The notes beneath the pieces were generated by a model that made no database searches, was not told the DNA's origin, and was given only the letters and a program-made list of their open reading frames with translations. This document shows positions 8,468-16,644 of a stretch of DNA of 64,000 bases, one piece after another (the stretch's first letter is position 1; each line of letters begins with the position of its first letter). The translations under genes and the position numbers were made by a program. The stretch spans positions 1,240,001-1,304,000 of the forward strand of contig NZ_CP025120.1 of assembly GCF_002838765.1 (NCBI RefSeq). Reading direction: 5' to 3'. The DNA comes from Kangiella profundi (GTDB lineage Bacteria; Pseudomonadota; Gammaproteobacteria; Enterobacterales; Kangiellaceae).

Positions 8468-10447
8468 TTATTCAATATCTAAGTATTTGAGGATTAGTGA
8501 TTCTAGATAATCACAATACTTAACCACATAGTCATTACCATTAGTGTCATTAGCTAGCCATGGATTCATAATGGTGTGACGTAGTAGCATAATGCGATCA
8601 CTTTCAAGAGTTTTATTTTTCACTTCCTTAACAAAGTATTTTTCCTGAATACCCAGCATATCGCTCAGTTCGACAGCATGATGGTCACTAATGTTTTTAC
8701 GCATGATTTGCGTACTTGAACCGATAAATTCACGGTCCTTTGGTGAGCTGTCACGCGATATTTTTAAGTGCTGATAAATTTGTTTAGTGAAGTCATTCAA
8801 GTATGTAATTGATTTATTACCTACGGGATTAATGACGATACAGATCAAATTAGTATCAGGTGTGTAAGGCAAACATAAGTTTGCTCGACCCTTGATTTTT
8901 TCTTTTAGCTCAAGCAGTTTGTCGAAAAAATATTCTGAAGTTTTAATACTCTGGCGTATCACTTTGCCAAAGTTTTTGTAATCAAGCGGCAACACCTGAT
9001 TGGTGACATAGCTGGCGGCAGCTACCGAACCTGGCTTCGAACCTTCCAGAATGTATTGTCCTAATTTTTCAAACTGCTTTGTTGCCGGCGTTTCTATAGA
9101 CTTATCCATCTCTTCAAATACATAGGGAGCTTCCTGTGTCAGCAAATCAGTAATATTCTGATTCCGGCTAATGAAGCCTCCGGCACCAAATGGTAAATAC
9201 CCAAGCTTGTGCGGGTCGATGGTTACCGAGTCTACATCCTTAACGCTGGTTATCGAGTTAAATACTTCTTTAGAAGGGAAGTATTTGAACATCTTTTTAG
9301 CTTTACCATGGCTCATGGTTGAACCATCTATCTGGCGGAACATGCTGGCCAGATAACCGCCCCATGCCGCATCAACATGAACATAAAAATCTAAGCCTTT
9401 GGCACTGAATTCGTCTCTCAACTCTAAAATTTTATGTATAGGATCTACCGTGCCAAACTCTGTGGTTCCTAGAATACCTACACAAGCCAGTATAGGAATG
9501 TTTTTGCTTAAAGCTCCTTCTAGGGTTTTACGCAGGGCATGCACATCTAATCGCATATTGGAGTGAACTGGAATTTTAGCCAGTTGATCAGAGCCAAACC
9601 CCATCACTCGCATTGCTTTTTGCCAACTATAATGTGCAGAACCAGGGACTAGAACCAGTGGCTGCTTCAGACCAAGGTGGTTTGAATAGAAGTAGGCTGG
9701 GCCAACGCTTTCAATTCGATATTGATCGACACAGTCACTAAACTGTTCAGCAATTTCCGGATAAGCTTCATTTATCGCTTTTTCTGTTTCATGTTTAAGA
9801 GACAAAACATTATCAATCGATAAGTTTGTTAATTGCCATAAGTTAGCTTCTATCAGCTTGCCATTAAGAATAATGCTATTTGGTAATTTAAGTTCTAATT
9901 TTTTTACCGCTTCTGCAAGCGCAACGGGGTAATACTTTGCGGCTCTAAAGTTCCATAGACTTTCATAGTTAGCCACAGTGCCACCGGAGGTTAAATGTCC
10001 CCAGGCGCAAGGTGACTTATTAGGGTCAGTGTTAAAACCAAACATATCAGCAAATTGCTTGCCAACTTTTAATTCAAGATCGACAGTAACGGTTGCTGCT
10101 TCAAATGACACATTATTTGGGTTGTAAAGTGTCGTTACCATTTGCGCTATCAAACCCGGCATCATCAAATCGGAACACATATGTCCGATATAGCGAGGAC
10201 TAAAGAATGGAACAGATTTTTTTAGTGAAGCGGTTAGCTTATGAAGCTCCGTGCGCATCTTGGCTATCGCTTCCTGATACTCTGGCGATTGTGACGCAAA
10301 AGTAGATATCGCCGGTAAGTCTTCCGGGTGGATGTTTCGACGCCAATAAATATGGTCGCGCAATAACTCTGTTAGAACCTTCTCGAAAACGTCATTGTTT
10401 TCTCCATAAGGCCCTAAAAAGTATGGTGCTAAAAACTCTAAATTCAT
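8468..10447 (-). CDS. PLP-dependent group II amino-acid decarboxylase, tyrosine-decarboxylase-like
   Basis: A 659-residue cytosolic PLP enzyme. The Schiff-base lysine is Lys414 in TIDPHKLGYLPFGAGG. Asp359 (in HVDAAWGG) should bind the pyridine nitrogen and His272 (in SAHYSW) should stack on the ring. Order and wording match bacterial tyrosine decarboxylases (~620 residues): PEDLPAIS, YIGHM, NPNNVSFEAA, GHLTSGGTVANYESLW and YILEGSKPG. The substrate is inferred to be an aromatic amino acid; glutamate cannot be excluded. No amino-acid/amine antiporter gene lies beside it, unlike the Gram-positive tdc operons. An FNR-type box sits 56 bases upstream of the start, suggesting low-oxygen induction. 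Confidence 0.85.
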   Translation of the reverse strand: MNLEFLAPYFLGPYGENNDVFEKVLTELLRDHIYWRRNIHPEDLPAISTFASQSPEYQEAIAKMRTELHKLTASLKKSVPFFSPRYIGHMCSDLMMPGLIAQMVTTLYNPNNVSFEAATVTVDLELKVGKQFADMFGFNTDPNKSPCAWGHLTSGGTVANYESLWNFRAAKYYPVALAEAVKKLELKLPNSIILNGKLIEANLWQLTNLSIDNVLSLKHETEKAINEAYPEIAEQFSDCVDQYRIESVGPAYFYSNHLGLKQPLVLVPGSAHYSWQKAMRVMGFGSDQLAKIPVHSNMRLDVHALRKTLEGALSKNIPILACVGILGTTEFGTVDPIHKILELRDEFSAKGLDFYVHVDAAWGGYLASMFRQIDGSTMSHGKAKKMFKYFPSKEVFNSITSVKDVDSVTIDPHKLGYLPFGAGGFISRNQNITDLLTQEAPYVFEEMDKSIETPATKQFEKLGQYILEGSKPGSVAAASYVTNQVLPLDYKNFGKVIRQSIKTSEYFFDKLLELKEKIKGRANLCLPYTPDTNLICIVINPVGNKSITYLNDFTKQIYQHLKISRDSSPKDREFIGSSTQIMRKNISDHHAVELSDMLGIQEKYFVKEVKNKTLESDRIMLLRHTIMNPWLANDTNGNDYVVKYCDYLESLILKYLDIE

Positions 10448-10502
10448 GATCTTTTATCCTAAGATGTTTTAAACAGAGTAGTGTGATTCACTCAAGGGCG
10501 TA

Positions 10503-10516
10503 TTGATCATAATCAA
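10503..10516 (-). promoter_or_regulatory. FNR/Dnr-type box before the decarboxylase gene
   Basis: TTGATCATAATCAA fits TTGAT-N4-ATCAA perfectly. Its centre is about 62 bases upstream of the decarboxylase start and it lies after the end of the DGC gene, so it should serve the decarboxylase. Confidence 0.7.
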
Positions 10517-10549
10517 CTAGAATGCTTTTGGAGTCTCAACTAACCGAAA

Positions 10550-10921
10550 CTAGGCCTTTGAGAGATTTTCCGCAACCAAACGAACTTTTATTAGTAAGTC
10601 ATTAACAGTTTCTTTCGAAACCGGCTGGTTATAACGCTTCTTATAACCATACTCAGTCAATACCAGATGCTGTTCTGGAACTACTCCATGGTTAGCCAGA
10701 CACGCCTTCGCACAGGCCAGGTGGCAACCATCAATGGCAATGATTCTTCGTCCCGATTTGGCCTTTTTAACCAACGAAGGGACGTTTCCACCAACACCGG
10801 CAATACAGGACATCTCTGCCTTTTTTTCTGCATTGAGGGTGACGGCCAGGTGATTCGCAGTTTGCGCGAGGTTGGAACAACCCGAGCATGAATAAACAAG
10901 AGGTTTTTCGTTTGTTGCCAT
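10550..10921 (-). CDS. DGC-domain putative zinc-binding protein
   Basis: A 123-residue cysteine-rich protein of the DGC family. The defining Asp-Gly-Cys is in IAIDGCHLACAKACL, with further cysteines in the N-terminal YSCSGCSNLAQ. These Cys clusters are presumed metal ligands. No biochemical role is established for the family; members often sit beside anaerobic or denitrification genes. That is the case here: it is divergent from nrdD, and a near-perfect FNR-type box (10988-11001) lies 67 bases upstream of its start. It could share a transcript with the decarboxylase, although that gene has its own box. Confidence 0.8.
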   Translation of the reverse strand: MATNEKPLVYSCSGCSNLAQTANHLAVTLNAEKKAEMSCIAGVGGNVPSLVKKAKSGRRIIAIDGCHLACAKACLANHGVVPEQHLVLTEYGYKKRYNQPVSKETVNDLLIKVRLVAENLSKA

Positions 10922-10987
10922 AAAACACCAACCAAAATGTCTCTGTTAGCTGGGTGGTCAATGTAACGCTTAGCTGGCGAGTAGCAA

Positions 10988-11001
10988 TTGATCTGAGTCA
11001 A
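10988..11001 (-). promoter_or_regulatory. FNR-type box before the DGC gene
   Basis: TTGATCTGAGTCAA has one mismatch to TTGAT-N4-ATCAA (GTCAA in the right half; TTGAC on the other strand). The centre is ~73 bases upstream of the DGC start, in the divergent DGC/nrdD intergenic region. Confidence 0.55.
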
Positions 11002-11030
11002 TTAAGAAGTATAAAAAATATAGGTTTAGA

Positions 11031-11044
11031 TTGAGCTAGATCAA
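11031..11044 (+). promoter_or_regulatory. FNR-type box before nrdD
   Basis: TTGAGCTAGATCAA differs from TTGAT-N4-ATCAA at one base. It lies about 107 bases upstream of the nrdD ATG, in the right place to activate the class III reductase under anoxia. Confidence 0.6.
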
Positions 11045-11144
11045 GGATTGATATACCACATATTGATTAAATCGATGTCGAGAACACAATATATTGAATC
11101 TGTGTCGGTGATTCCAGCGAGCAGATAGCAATGGAGATAATGAT

Positions 11145-13184
11145 ATGGGTATAGAAATAGAAAAGGCACCGATGCCAATCAAGATTGTAAAGAGGGATTT
11201 GTCAGAAGCCAAGTTCGAACGCTCAAAGATTTATGAAGCAATTTTAAAAGCGGGTAAAGCTTCTGGGGAATTTGACGCTGATGAAGCAGAAAAATTAACC
11301 CGTCAGGTAATTGATGTTTTAAGTTTTCGATTTACCAATCTGACTGTGCCGACTGTCGAACAGGTGCAAGATATTGTAGAACACTGTCTGGCTGTGAATC
11401 AGTATTTTACGACCGCCAAATCTTATATTTTGTACCGCGAAAAACACAAGCAGATTCGTGAGAATAAAAAAACCTTGCTGGATATTACCTCATCGGTGGA
11501 AGAGTATTTATCGGGCTCCGACTGGCGGGTTAAAGCTAATGCCAATCAGGGCTATTCTTTGGGCGGTTTAATCCTGAACGTCTCTGGAAAGGTTATTGCC
11601 AACTATTGGCTTAATCACATTTATGAGCCAGAAATTGGCCAAGCGCATCGTAATGCTGATCTTCATATTCATGACCTTGATATGCTTGCAGGATACTGTG
11701 CGGGCTGGTCGCTGAGAACTTTGTTGCACGAAGGTTTAAATGGTGTCCCTGGCAAGATTGATTCTGGCCCTCCAAAGCATTTATCAAGCGCCATTGGACA
11801 AATGGTCAATTTTTTAGGAACTCTACAAAACGAATGGGCAGGCGCTCAGGCTTTCAGTTCTTTTGATACCTATCTGGCACCTTATATTCGTAAAGATGCC
11901 ATGAAGTATGAAGATGTAAAACAGTGCATTCAGGAGTTCATTTATAACTTAAACGTTCCCTCACGTTGGGGAACTCAGACCCCGTTTACCAACATTACCC
12001 TAGACTGGGTTTGTCCCGAAGATTTGCGTGAACAGATCCCTATTATTGCTGGCGAGGAAATGCCTTTTGCCTATGGTGATCTGCAAAAAGAAATGGAAAT
12101 GATTAATCGCGCTTATATTGAAGTTATGATAGAAGGGGATGCCAAGAAACGTGTCTTTACCTTCCCAATCCCAACTTACAATATTACACCGGACTTTGAC
12201 TGGGAATCTGAAAATTCAGATTTACTGTTTGAGATGACGGCAAAGTACGGCCTGCCATACTTCCAGAATTTCATCAATTCAGAGCTTTCACCGAATATGA
12301 TTCGTTCGATGTGTTGTCGTTTGCAACTCGATTTGCGGGAACTACTTAAGCGCGGCAATGGTTTGTTTGGTTCTGCTGAGCAAACTGGTTCTCTGGGTGT
12401 TGTCACTATCAACTGCGCACGACTCGGCTATCTCTATAAAGGTGATAAAAAGGCCTTGCTTGATAGAATTGATGAGCTGATGTTGCTTGCTAAAGACTCT
12501 TTAGAAGTTAAGCGCAAGGTTATTCAGCATTACATCGACAGTGATTTATTCCCGTATACCAAGCGTTACTTAGGAACATTACGGAATCACTTCTCAACAA
12601 TTGGCGTCAATGGCATTAATGAGATGGTTCGTAATTTCACCAATGATGAGCACGATATTACGTCAAAAGAGGGGCATGCTATAGCGATTGAACTGCTCGA
12701 TCATGTACGTTCTCGAATGGTGCAGTTCCAGGAAGAAACAGGTCATCTGTATAATTTGGAAGCGACACCTGCCGAAGGGACAACATACCGTTTTGCTAAA
12801 GAAGACAAGAAACGCTATCCAGATATTCTTCAGGCTGGTTATGAAGATGCCCCTTACTATACAAACTCATCGCAATTACCGGTTGGCTACACTGATGATG
12901 CTTTCGAAGCTCTTGAACTCCAAGATGAGTTACAGAGTAAATATACCGGTGGCACCGTACTGCATCTGTATATGGGCGAACGCATTTCCAGTGCGGAAGC
13001 TTGTAAAAAGATGGTTCGTAAAACCTTAACCAATTTCCGCTTACCTTATATCACCATCACACCAACGTTCTCGATTTGTCCTGTACACGGTTATTTGCAG
13101 GGTGAACATGAATATTGTCCTCGCTGTGACGAAGTCTTGGTTCAAAAGTCAGGCGGACAGAATAGTGAAAAGGTGTGTTGCTGA
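11145..13184 (+). CDS. nrdD: Class III anaerobic ribonucleoside-triphosphate reductase, large chain without glycyl-radical segment
   Basis: A 679-residue NrdD. It reduces ribonucleoside triphosphates to deoxy forms in anoxia. An ATP-cone regulatory domain occupies ~10-100 (IVKRDLSEAKFERSKIYEAI). The core includes HIHDLD, the NGLFGSAEQTGS and NCARLGYLY segments, and a C-terminal metal site (CPVHGYLQGEHEYCPRC). In fused NrdDs the R-x-x-GY glycyl-radical motif follows that site. Here the frame stops 18 residues after the last metal-site Cys and the motif is on the next small gene (13280-13417). The enzyme should therefore be inactive alone. An ATG overlaps its stop (TGATG at 13182-13186). FNR-type box upstream; nrdG follows the small gene. 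Confidence 0.93.
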   Translation: MGIEIEKAPMPIKIVKRDLSEAKFERSKIYEAILKAGKASGEFDADEAEKLTRQVIDVLSFRFTNLTVPTVEQVQDIVEHCLAVNQYFTTAKSYILYREKHKQIRENKKTLLDITSSVEEYLSGSDWRVKANANQGYSLGGLILNVSGKVIANYWLNHIYEPEIGQAHRNADLHIHDLDMLAGYCAGWSLRTLLHEGLNGVPGKIDSGPPKHLSSAIGQMVNFLGTLQNEWAGAQAFSSFDTYLAPYIRKDAMKYEDVKQCIQEFIYNLNVPSRWGTQTPFTNITLDWVCPEDLREQIPIIAGEEMPFAYGDLQKEMEMINRAYIEVMIEGDAKKRVFTFPIPTYNITPDFDWESENSDLLFEMTAKYGLPYFQNFINSELSPNMIRSMCCRLQLDLRELLKRGNGLFGSAEQTGSLGVVTINCARLGYLYKGDKKALLDRIDELMLLAKDSLEVKRKVIQHYIDSDLFPYTKRYLGTLRNHFSTIGVNGINEMVRNFTNDEHDITSKEGHAIAIELLDHVRSRMVQFQEETGHLYNLEATPAEGTTYRFAKEDKKRYPDILQAGYEDAPYYTNSSQLPVGYTDDAFEALELQDELQSKYTGGTVLHLYMGERISSAEACKKMVRKTLTNFRLPYITITPTFSICPVHGYLQGEHEYCPRCDEVLVQKSGGQNSEKVCC

Positions 13185-13279
13185 TGTTTGAATTTTATTT
13201 ACAGGATGCTGAGTTAGTGAATTTGTATCACTTAAATAAGTATGACCTAAAGCTTTCAACAACAAAGGAGAAACCTACA

Positions 13280-13417
13280 ATGCAACTTAACAACCAAGAT
13301 CGCCAAAAGTGTGAAGTTTGGACACGAGTGATGGGCTACCATCGTCCGGTGTCAGCCTTTAACAAAGGCAAGCAATCTGAACACAAAGAACGTCAACATT
13401 TTAAAGAGCGTGCTTAA
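13280..13417 (+). CDS. nrdD: Stand-alone glycyl-radical subunit of class III ribonucleotide reductase
   Basis: A 45-residue protein carrying the glycyl-radical motif of NrdD: CEVWTRVMGYHRPVSAF, with Gly19 as the predicted radical residue, then FNKGKQSEHKERQHF. An AAAGGAG ribosome site (13264-13270) sits 9 bases before the ATG, so the small protein has its own translation signal. Its stop overlaps the nrdG start (TAATG at 13415-13419). An alternative ATG at 13184 overlaps the nrdD stop and would give 77 residues, but the extra N-terminus looks unrelated. It should dock into the large chain as a spare-part domain and be activated by NrdG. My recollection is that some pseudomonads have a similar arrangement; I could not check this. 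Confidence 0.85.
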   Translation: MQLNNQDRQKCEVWTRVMGYHRPVSAFNKGKQSEHKERQHFKERA

Positions 13418-14166
13418 TGCTCAAGGAATCGCAATCTGTCAGCAACATTAAGTCAGATGTAGCCTTAAGAGTAGGGGGCATCACGCCCCTTACTACTATA
13501 GATTTTCCTCATCATCTGTCGTGTGTAATTTATTGCCAGGGCTGCGCCTGGCGCTGTCGCTATTGCCATAATCCTGAGTTGATACCCACCAAGGCTGATC
13601 AATCTTATGAATGGCACTCACTAATTGAATTTCTGCATAAGCGAAAAGGCTTACTTGAAGCTGTTGTATTTAGTGGTGGCGAACCATTACTACAATCAGC
13701 ATTAGTTCCAGCAATTGAAACAGTCAAAGCTATGGATTTCAAAGTGGGGTTGCACACTGGAGGTTCTGCACCAAAGCGTTTTAAAGCAGTTCTTCCTAAT
13801 GTCGACTGGGTGGGTTTTGATGTTAAAGATTTGCCCGAATATGGAGACGCTATCATACGTGTTAATGGAGCCGCCGAGGCGAATTGGCAAAGTCTAGATA
13901 TGCTACTGGAAAGTGGTGTGGATTACGAATGCCGGACAACTGTACATTGGAATTTAACCAATCCGGAGCGTGTTTTAAAGCTTGCAGAAACCTTAGCCTC
14001 AAAAGGTGTAAAAAATTATAATCTGCAAATTGCCCGCAATAAGAACACTCTTGATGAAAGCCTGCGCAGTGATGAGTTTTCCTACTCTATGGTTGATAAG
14101 GAAACCCGTCAGCAACTCTGCACTGCAATAGAGCCCATGTTTAATAAGTTTAAATGGGTAGAGTAA
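13417..14166 (+). CDS. nrdG: Anaerobic ribonucleotide reductase activating protein (radical SAM)
   Basis: A 249-residue radical-SAM activase. The [4Fe-4S] motif is Cys43-AWR-Cys47-RY-Cys50 in GCAWRCRYCHNPELIP, followed by the SAM-binding VFSGGEPLLQ. It generates the glycyl radical on NrdD using SAM and an electron donor. The longer form (~230-250 residues) resembles the NrdG of pseudomonads rather than the 154-residue E. coli type. Its ATG overlaps the stop of the small glycyl-radical gene by one base, so partner and activase are translationally coupled. Confidence 0.93.
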   Translation: MLKESQSVSNIKSDVALRVGGITPLTTIDFPHHLSCVIYCQGCAWRCRYCHNPELIPTKADQSYEWHSLIEFLHKRKGLLEAVVFSGGEPLLQSALVPAIETVKAMDFKVGLHTGGSAPKRFKAVLPNVDWVGFDVKDLPEYGDAIIRVNGAAEANWQSLDMLLESGVDYECRTTVHWNLTNPERVLKLAETLASKGVKNYNLQIARNKNTLDESLRSDEFSYSMVDKETRQQLCTAIEPMFNKFKWVE

Positions 14167-14179
14167 AGAGTTAGTAAAT

Positions 14180-14902
14180 TTACAGGCTAGCCACCCCCTC
14201 ACTCGATTCTAAATAATATTCAGACAAACGATCCCTTTGTAGCACGGTAACCTTGCCATTACTAAATGAAAATACATTCTCATCTTCAAATTTCTTTAGT
14301 AATCGGGAGAAAGTTTCAGGACGAATGGATAGTTTCCCTGCTATGGATTTTTTTGAAATGTTGATCGGGAAAGTGCCGCCATCGTCAATATCATGTGGCA
14401 TCATATCGTAGACGAAGCGAGCGACACGCTGTGATGCATCCAGCACGGTAAGCATCTCTATTTCATTGATGTGGCCACGCATTTTAAGGCAGATATTACC
14501 AAGCATCTTCATAGCAAGATCGCTATTGTTATGTAGCAGGTTATAAAAGTATTCACTAGGTACCGCTAATATCTGGGTACGCTTAGTACTGGTAGCATTT
14601 ATAGGGTAGAATTTCTTTTGCAAAAACATTAAAGCTTCCACAAAAGTATCATTGCCATTTACGAACTTAATGATTTTTTCCTTACCTTCGGTTGAAATCA
14701 GGTGCAGCTTGACTTGCCCGTCAAGCACTAGAAAAAAGTACTTGGCGGGCTGTCCTTGACTGATTACAGGCTTATTTGGCTTAAAGTAGGTAAGTTTACT
14801 GATGGCCAGTAGCTTTTGTAACTGTTCATCGCTGAGGCAGTTAAACATGGCGTTGCGGCGCAGTGTCGGCGCCAGGTTTGTAAGTTGCATAGCTTCCATC
14901 AT
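14180..14902 (-). CDS. Crp/Fnr-family regulator, Dnr-like (no iron-sulfur cysteines)
   Basis: A 240-residue transcription factor. A cyclic-nucleotide-binding beta-roll lies at ~15-130 (GQPAKYFFLVLDGQVKLH), then a dimer helix and a winged helix-turn-helix near 178-200 (KKSIAGKLSIRPETFSRLL). The N-terminal four-Cys cluster of FNR/Anr is missing; only two scattered Cys are present. This matches Dnr/Nnr-type regulators, which in pseudomonads sense nitric oxide through haem. The recognition helix (RPETFSR) fits an FNR-like box, and many such boxes are nearby. The signal sensed here is inferred. It is convergent with nrdG. The start could instead be Met2. Confidence 0.85.
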   Translation of the reverse strand: MMEAMQLTNLAPTLRRNAMFNCLSDEQLQKLLAISKLTYFKPNKPVISQGQPAKYFFLVLDGQVKLHLISTEGKEKIIKFVNGNDTFVEALMFLQKKFYPINATSTKRTQILAVPSEYFYNLLHNNSDLAMKMLGNICLKMRGHINEIEMLTVLDASQRVARFVYDMMPHDIDDGGTFPINISKKSIAGKLSIRPETFSRLLKKFEDENVFSFSNGKVTVLQRDRLSEYYLESSEGVASL

Positions 14903-14949
14903 AATCTCTCTATATTTATTTAAGCCAAAATAATGACCATGTCAGCTAG

Positions 14950-16164
14950 TTAAAAGTTAGCAACCAACATGAGCCATACTTTTCGTGTGTCGACTGAATA
15001 ACCATCCGACGAATAGTCTGCCAACTTAGCCACAAAGCTTAAGTTCTTATCAATTTTGGATGTATAGTTGACCCCAATTTCTGAACCGTAATCCTGAGAA
15101 GTGGCTTCTGCTTTGAAGTCGTGATAAACCAATCCAAATGATTGCATTGAGAACTTTGCATTAACTGCGAAATAAGTATCCTCAATGCCTGCGTCTGGAG
15201 TTACTAAGAACTGATCAGCCCAGCCCTGGAACTTATGTTTAGTAGCTAAAGGAGTTTGAAATGCTTGTCCTGATACAGAGTCATCACCAGACAGAACTTC
15301 CTGTGCAATAATGAAGCTTATGTTCTGCATTTGGTAACCAACTTCCAATAGCTGATAGTCGCTATCTAAATTGTTTGGGTTATCTTCGTATTCTGATTGC
15401 TTGGCATATTCGGCATTTACAAAGAAGGGAAGGTCAGACGTTGGCTTCAGACTGTAGCGCGCACCAATGGTTTTGGTTGAACTTAATGGCGCTTCCTTAA
15501 AGTCCAGAAAATAGCCATAGAAGTTTAGGCTCATGCTATCTGCTAAAGACCAATCATAGTTTACGAAATGACTGCGTGTATCAACATTTCCATCGGTGAT
15601 AGTGTTGATGTTGTTTACATAAGCGTAGGTAAGGTTCGTATTGTTAATGGATTTATTATTTATCAGAACACCATCATAGGTCTGCTCATTCTGACGCCAG
15701 CCCACACCGCCTACAAAACGTTGTGTGCCTAGATTGATCCGTTGACGGCCCGCTATTACCTTGGTGTTATCGAAGCCACTGTAGGTCAATGCAGCCTGAT
15801 TGATTTCTGTGGCTTCTGGATCGGCTACTACCGAATAATCGGTATTGCCGTTTAATGTGCTGTTATAATCATCTCTGTTAGTTACAGCGCTGACGTTATC
15901 AACCTCAAGTTTAAAGCTGAAATCATTATAGGACTGGGTATCAAGTGTTACCCTGGAAAGCAGGGTAGAGGCCGTTGCATCTTCTAGTGCATTATCCTGA
16001 TCAACGTCTTCCAGACGATAGCGGAAATGCCATTTAACGTCGGTATTTTCCAGCGACTCGGCAAAACTGCTGGCTTCTTGTTTGGATTCACTTGCCTGCG
16101 TTACTGTAGAGCCGAGCAAAAGGGCTGTAGCCACGGCAAGCGATATGTTGGTCAAACGGGTCAT
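14950..16164 (-). CDS. Outer-membrane channel, alginate-export/porin-like
   Basis: A 404-residue exported beta-barrel. The signal peptide begins MTRLTNISLAVATALLLGS. Alternating amphipathic strands follow, with a C-terminal Phe typical of outer-membrane insertion. The segments HFRYRLEDVDQDN and GRQRINLGTQRFVGGVGWRQNEQTYDG match the alginate-export-type porins (AlgE-like fold); the natural substrate is unknown. The start was set at the ATG six bases after GGAG; an in-frame TTG 12 bases upstream is less likely. A consensus FNR-type box 62 bases upstream suggests induction in anoxia or nitrosative stress. It is transcribed alone. Confidence 0.75.
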   Translation of the reverse strand: MTRLTNISLAVATALLLGSTVTQASESKQEASSFAESLENTDVKWHFRYRLEDVDQDNALEDATASTLLSRVTLDTQSYNDFSFKLEVDNVSAVTNRDDYNSTLNGNTDYSVVADPEATEINQAALTYSGFDNTKVIAGRQRINLGTQRFVGGVGWRQNEQTYDGVLINNKSINNTNLTYAYVNNINTITDGNVDTRSHFVNYDWSLADSMSLNFYGYFLDFKEAPLSSTKTIGARYSLKPTSDLPFFVNAEYAKQSEYEDNPNNLDSDYQLLEVGYQMQNISFIIAQEVLSGDDSVSGQAFQTPLATKHKFQGWADQFLVTPDAGIEDTYFAVNAKFSMQSFGLVYHDFKAEATSQDYGSEIGVNYTSKIDKNLSFVAKLADYSSDGYSVDTRKVWLMLVANF

Positions 16165-16225
16165 AGTCATCTCCAATATTCTTTATTTTTCACTTGACAC
16201 CATACCGTAATTAATTGATGCGACT

Positions 16226-16239
16226 TTGACATATATCAA
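16226..16239 (-). promoter_or_regulatory. FNR/Dnr-type box before the outer-membrane channel
   Basis: TTGACATATATCAA matches TTGAC-N4-ATCAA (TTGAT-N4-GTCAA on the gene strand). Its centre is about 68 bases upstream of the predicted start. Confidence 0.65.
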
Positions 16240-16354
16240 TAAAAGCATTCTTAATGCATCTTTATGCTCAGTATTACAATAGCGCTATCGGTAGGGGCAG
16301 ACTTTGAGTAATCCCCAGGAGTTTGCGTTAAAGCTTTAGCTCAACAATAGCCTT

Positions 16355-16469
16355 GTCATTGCGAGTCGTGAGGTCATTTTTTGACCGAATGACGTGGCAA
16401 TCTCGTGAAGAATATTTCAGTAGTCTTTTTGACCAGATTGCCGCGCTCCTTTTACTCGCTCGCAATGAC
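16355..16469. repeat. Palindromic interspersed repeat, GTCATTGCGAG type
   Basis: Outer arms GTCATTGCGAG (16355-16365) and CTCGCAATGAC (16459-16469) are perfect reverse complements. Inner arms GGCAATCT (16396-16403) and AGATTGCC (16435-16442) also pair. The whole could fold into one long hairpin of ~115 bases. The wording resembles a widespread non-coding repeat with 'cattgcgag...gcaatgac' ends that I recall from many proteobacterial genomes. It fills part of the 16177-16644 gap. Confidence 0.7.
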
Positions 16470-16540
16470 GTGCTACTTATTAATTGAGCCAGATTACTGC
16501 TAACTATTTGAATTAGTTATCTATTATAATGGGATCCTTC

Positions 16541-16615
16541 AGGGGCAGACCTGCGTGTCTGCCCTTATCAAGATCGAATAACATGCTAGTCGGGCGGACA
16601 CGCAGGTCCGCCCCT
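16541..16615. repeat. REP-like doublet of two inverted hairpins
   Basis: Two 22-base palindromes in opposite orientation: GGGCAGAC/GTCTGCCC (16543-16564) and GGGCGGAC/GTCCGCCC (16592-16613), with complementary loops CTGCGT and ACGCAG. The 24-base units match in 22 positions when inverted. The A/G and T/C differences are compensated inside each stem, so each hairpin is kept. This is the layout of a bacterial interspersed REP pair. Confidence 0.7.
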
Positions 16616-16644
16616 ACCCGGAACGAGTAATTAATTACTTGTTT

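Noticed and set aside
11063..11076. Second FNR box before nrdD
   Set aside because: TTGATTAAATCGAT has a good left half but a poor right half; the box at 11031 is better.
11145..13417. nrdD frameshift by sequencing error
   Set aside because: A 95-base gap with its own ribosome site separates the two parts; a single indel could not create this.
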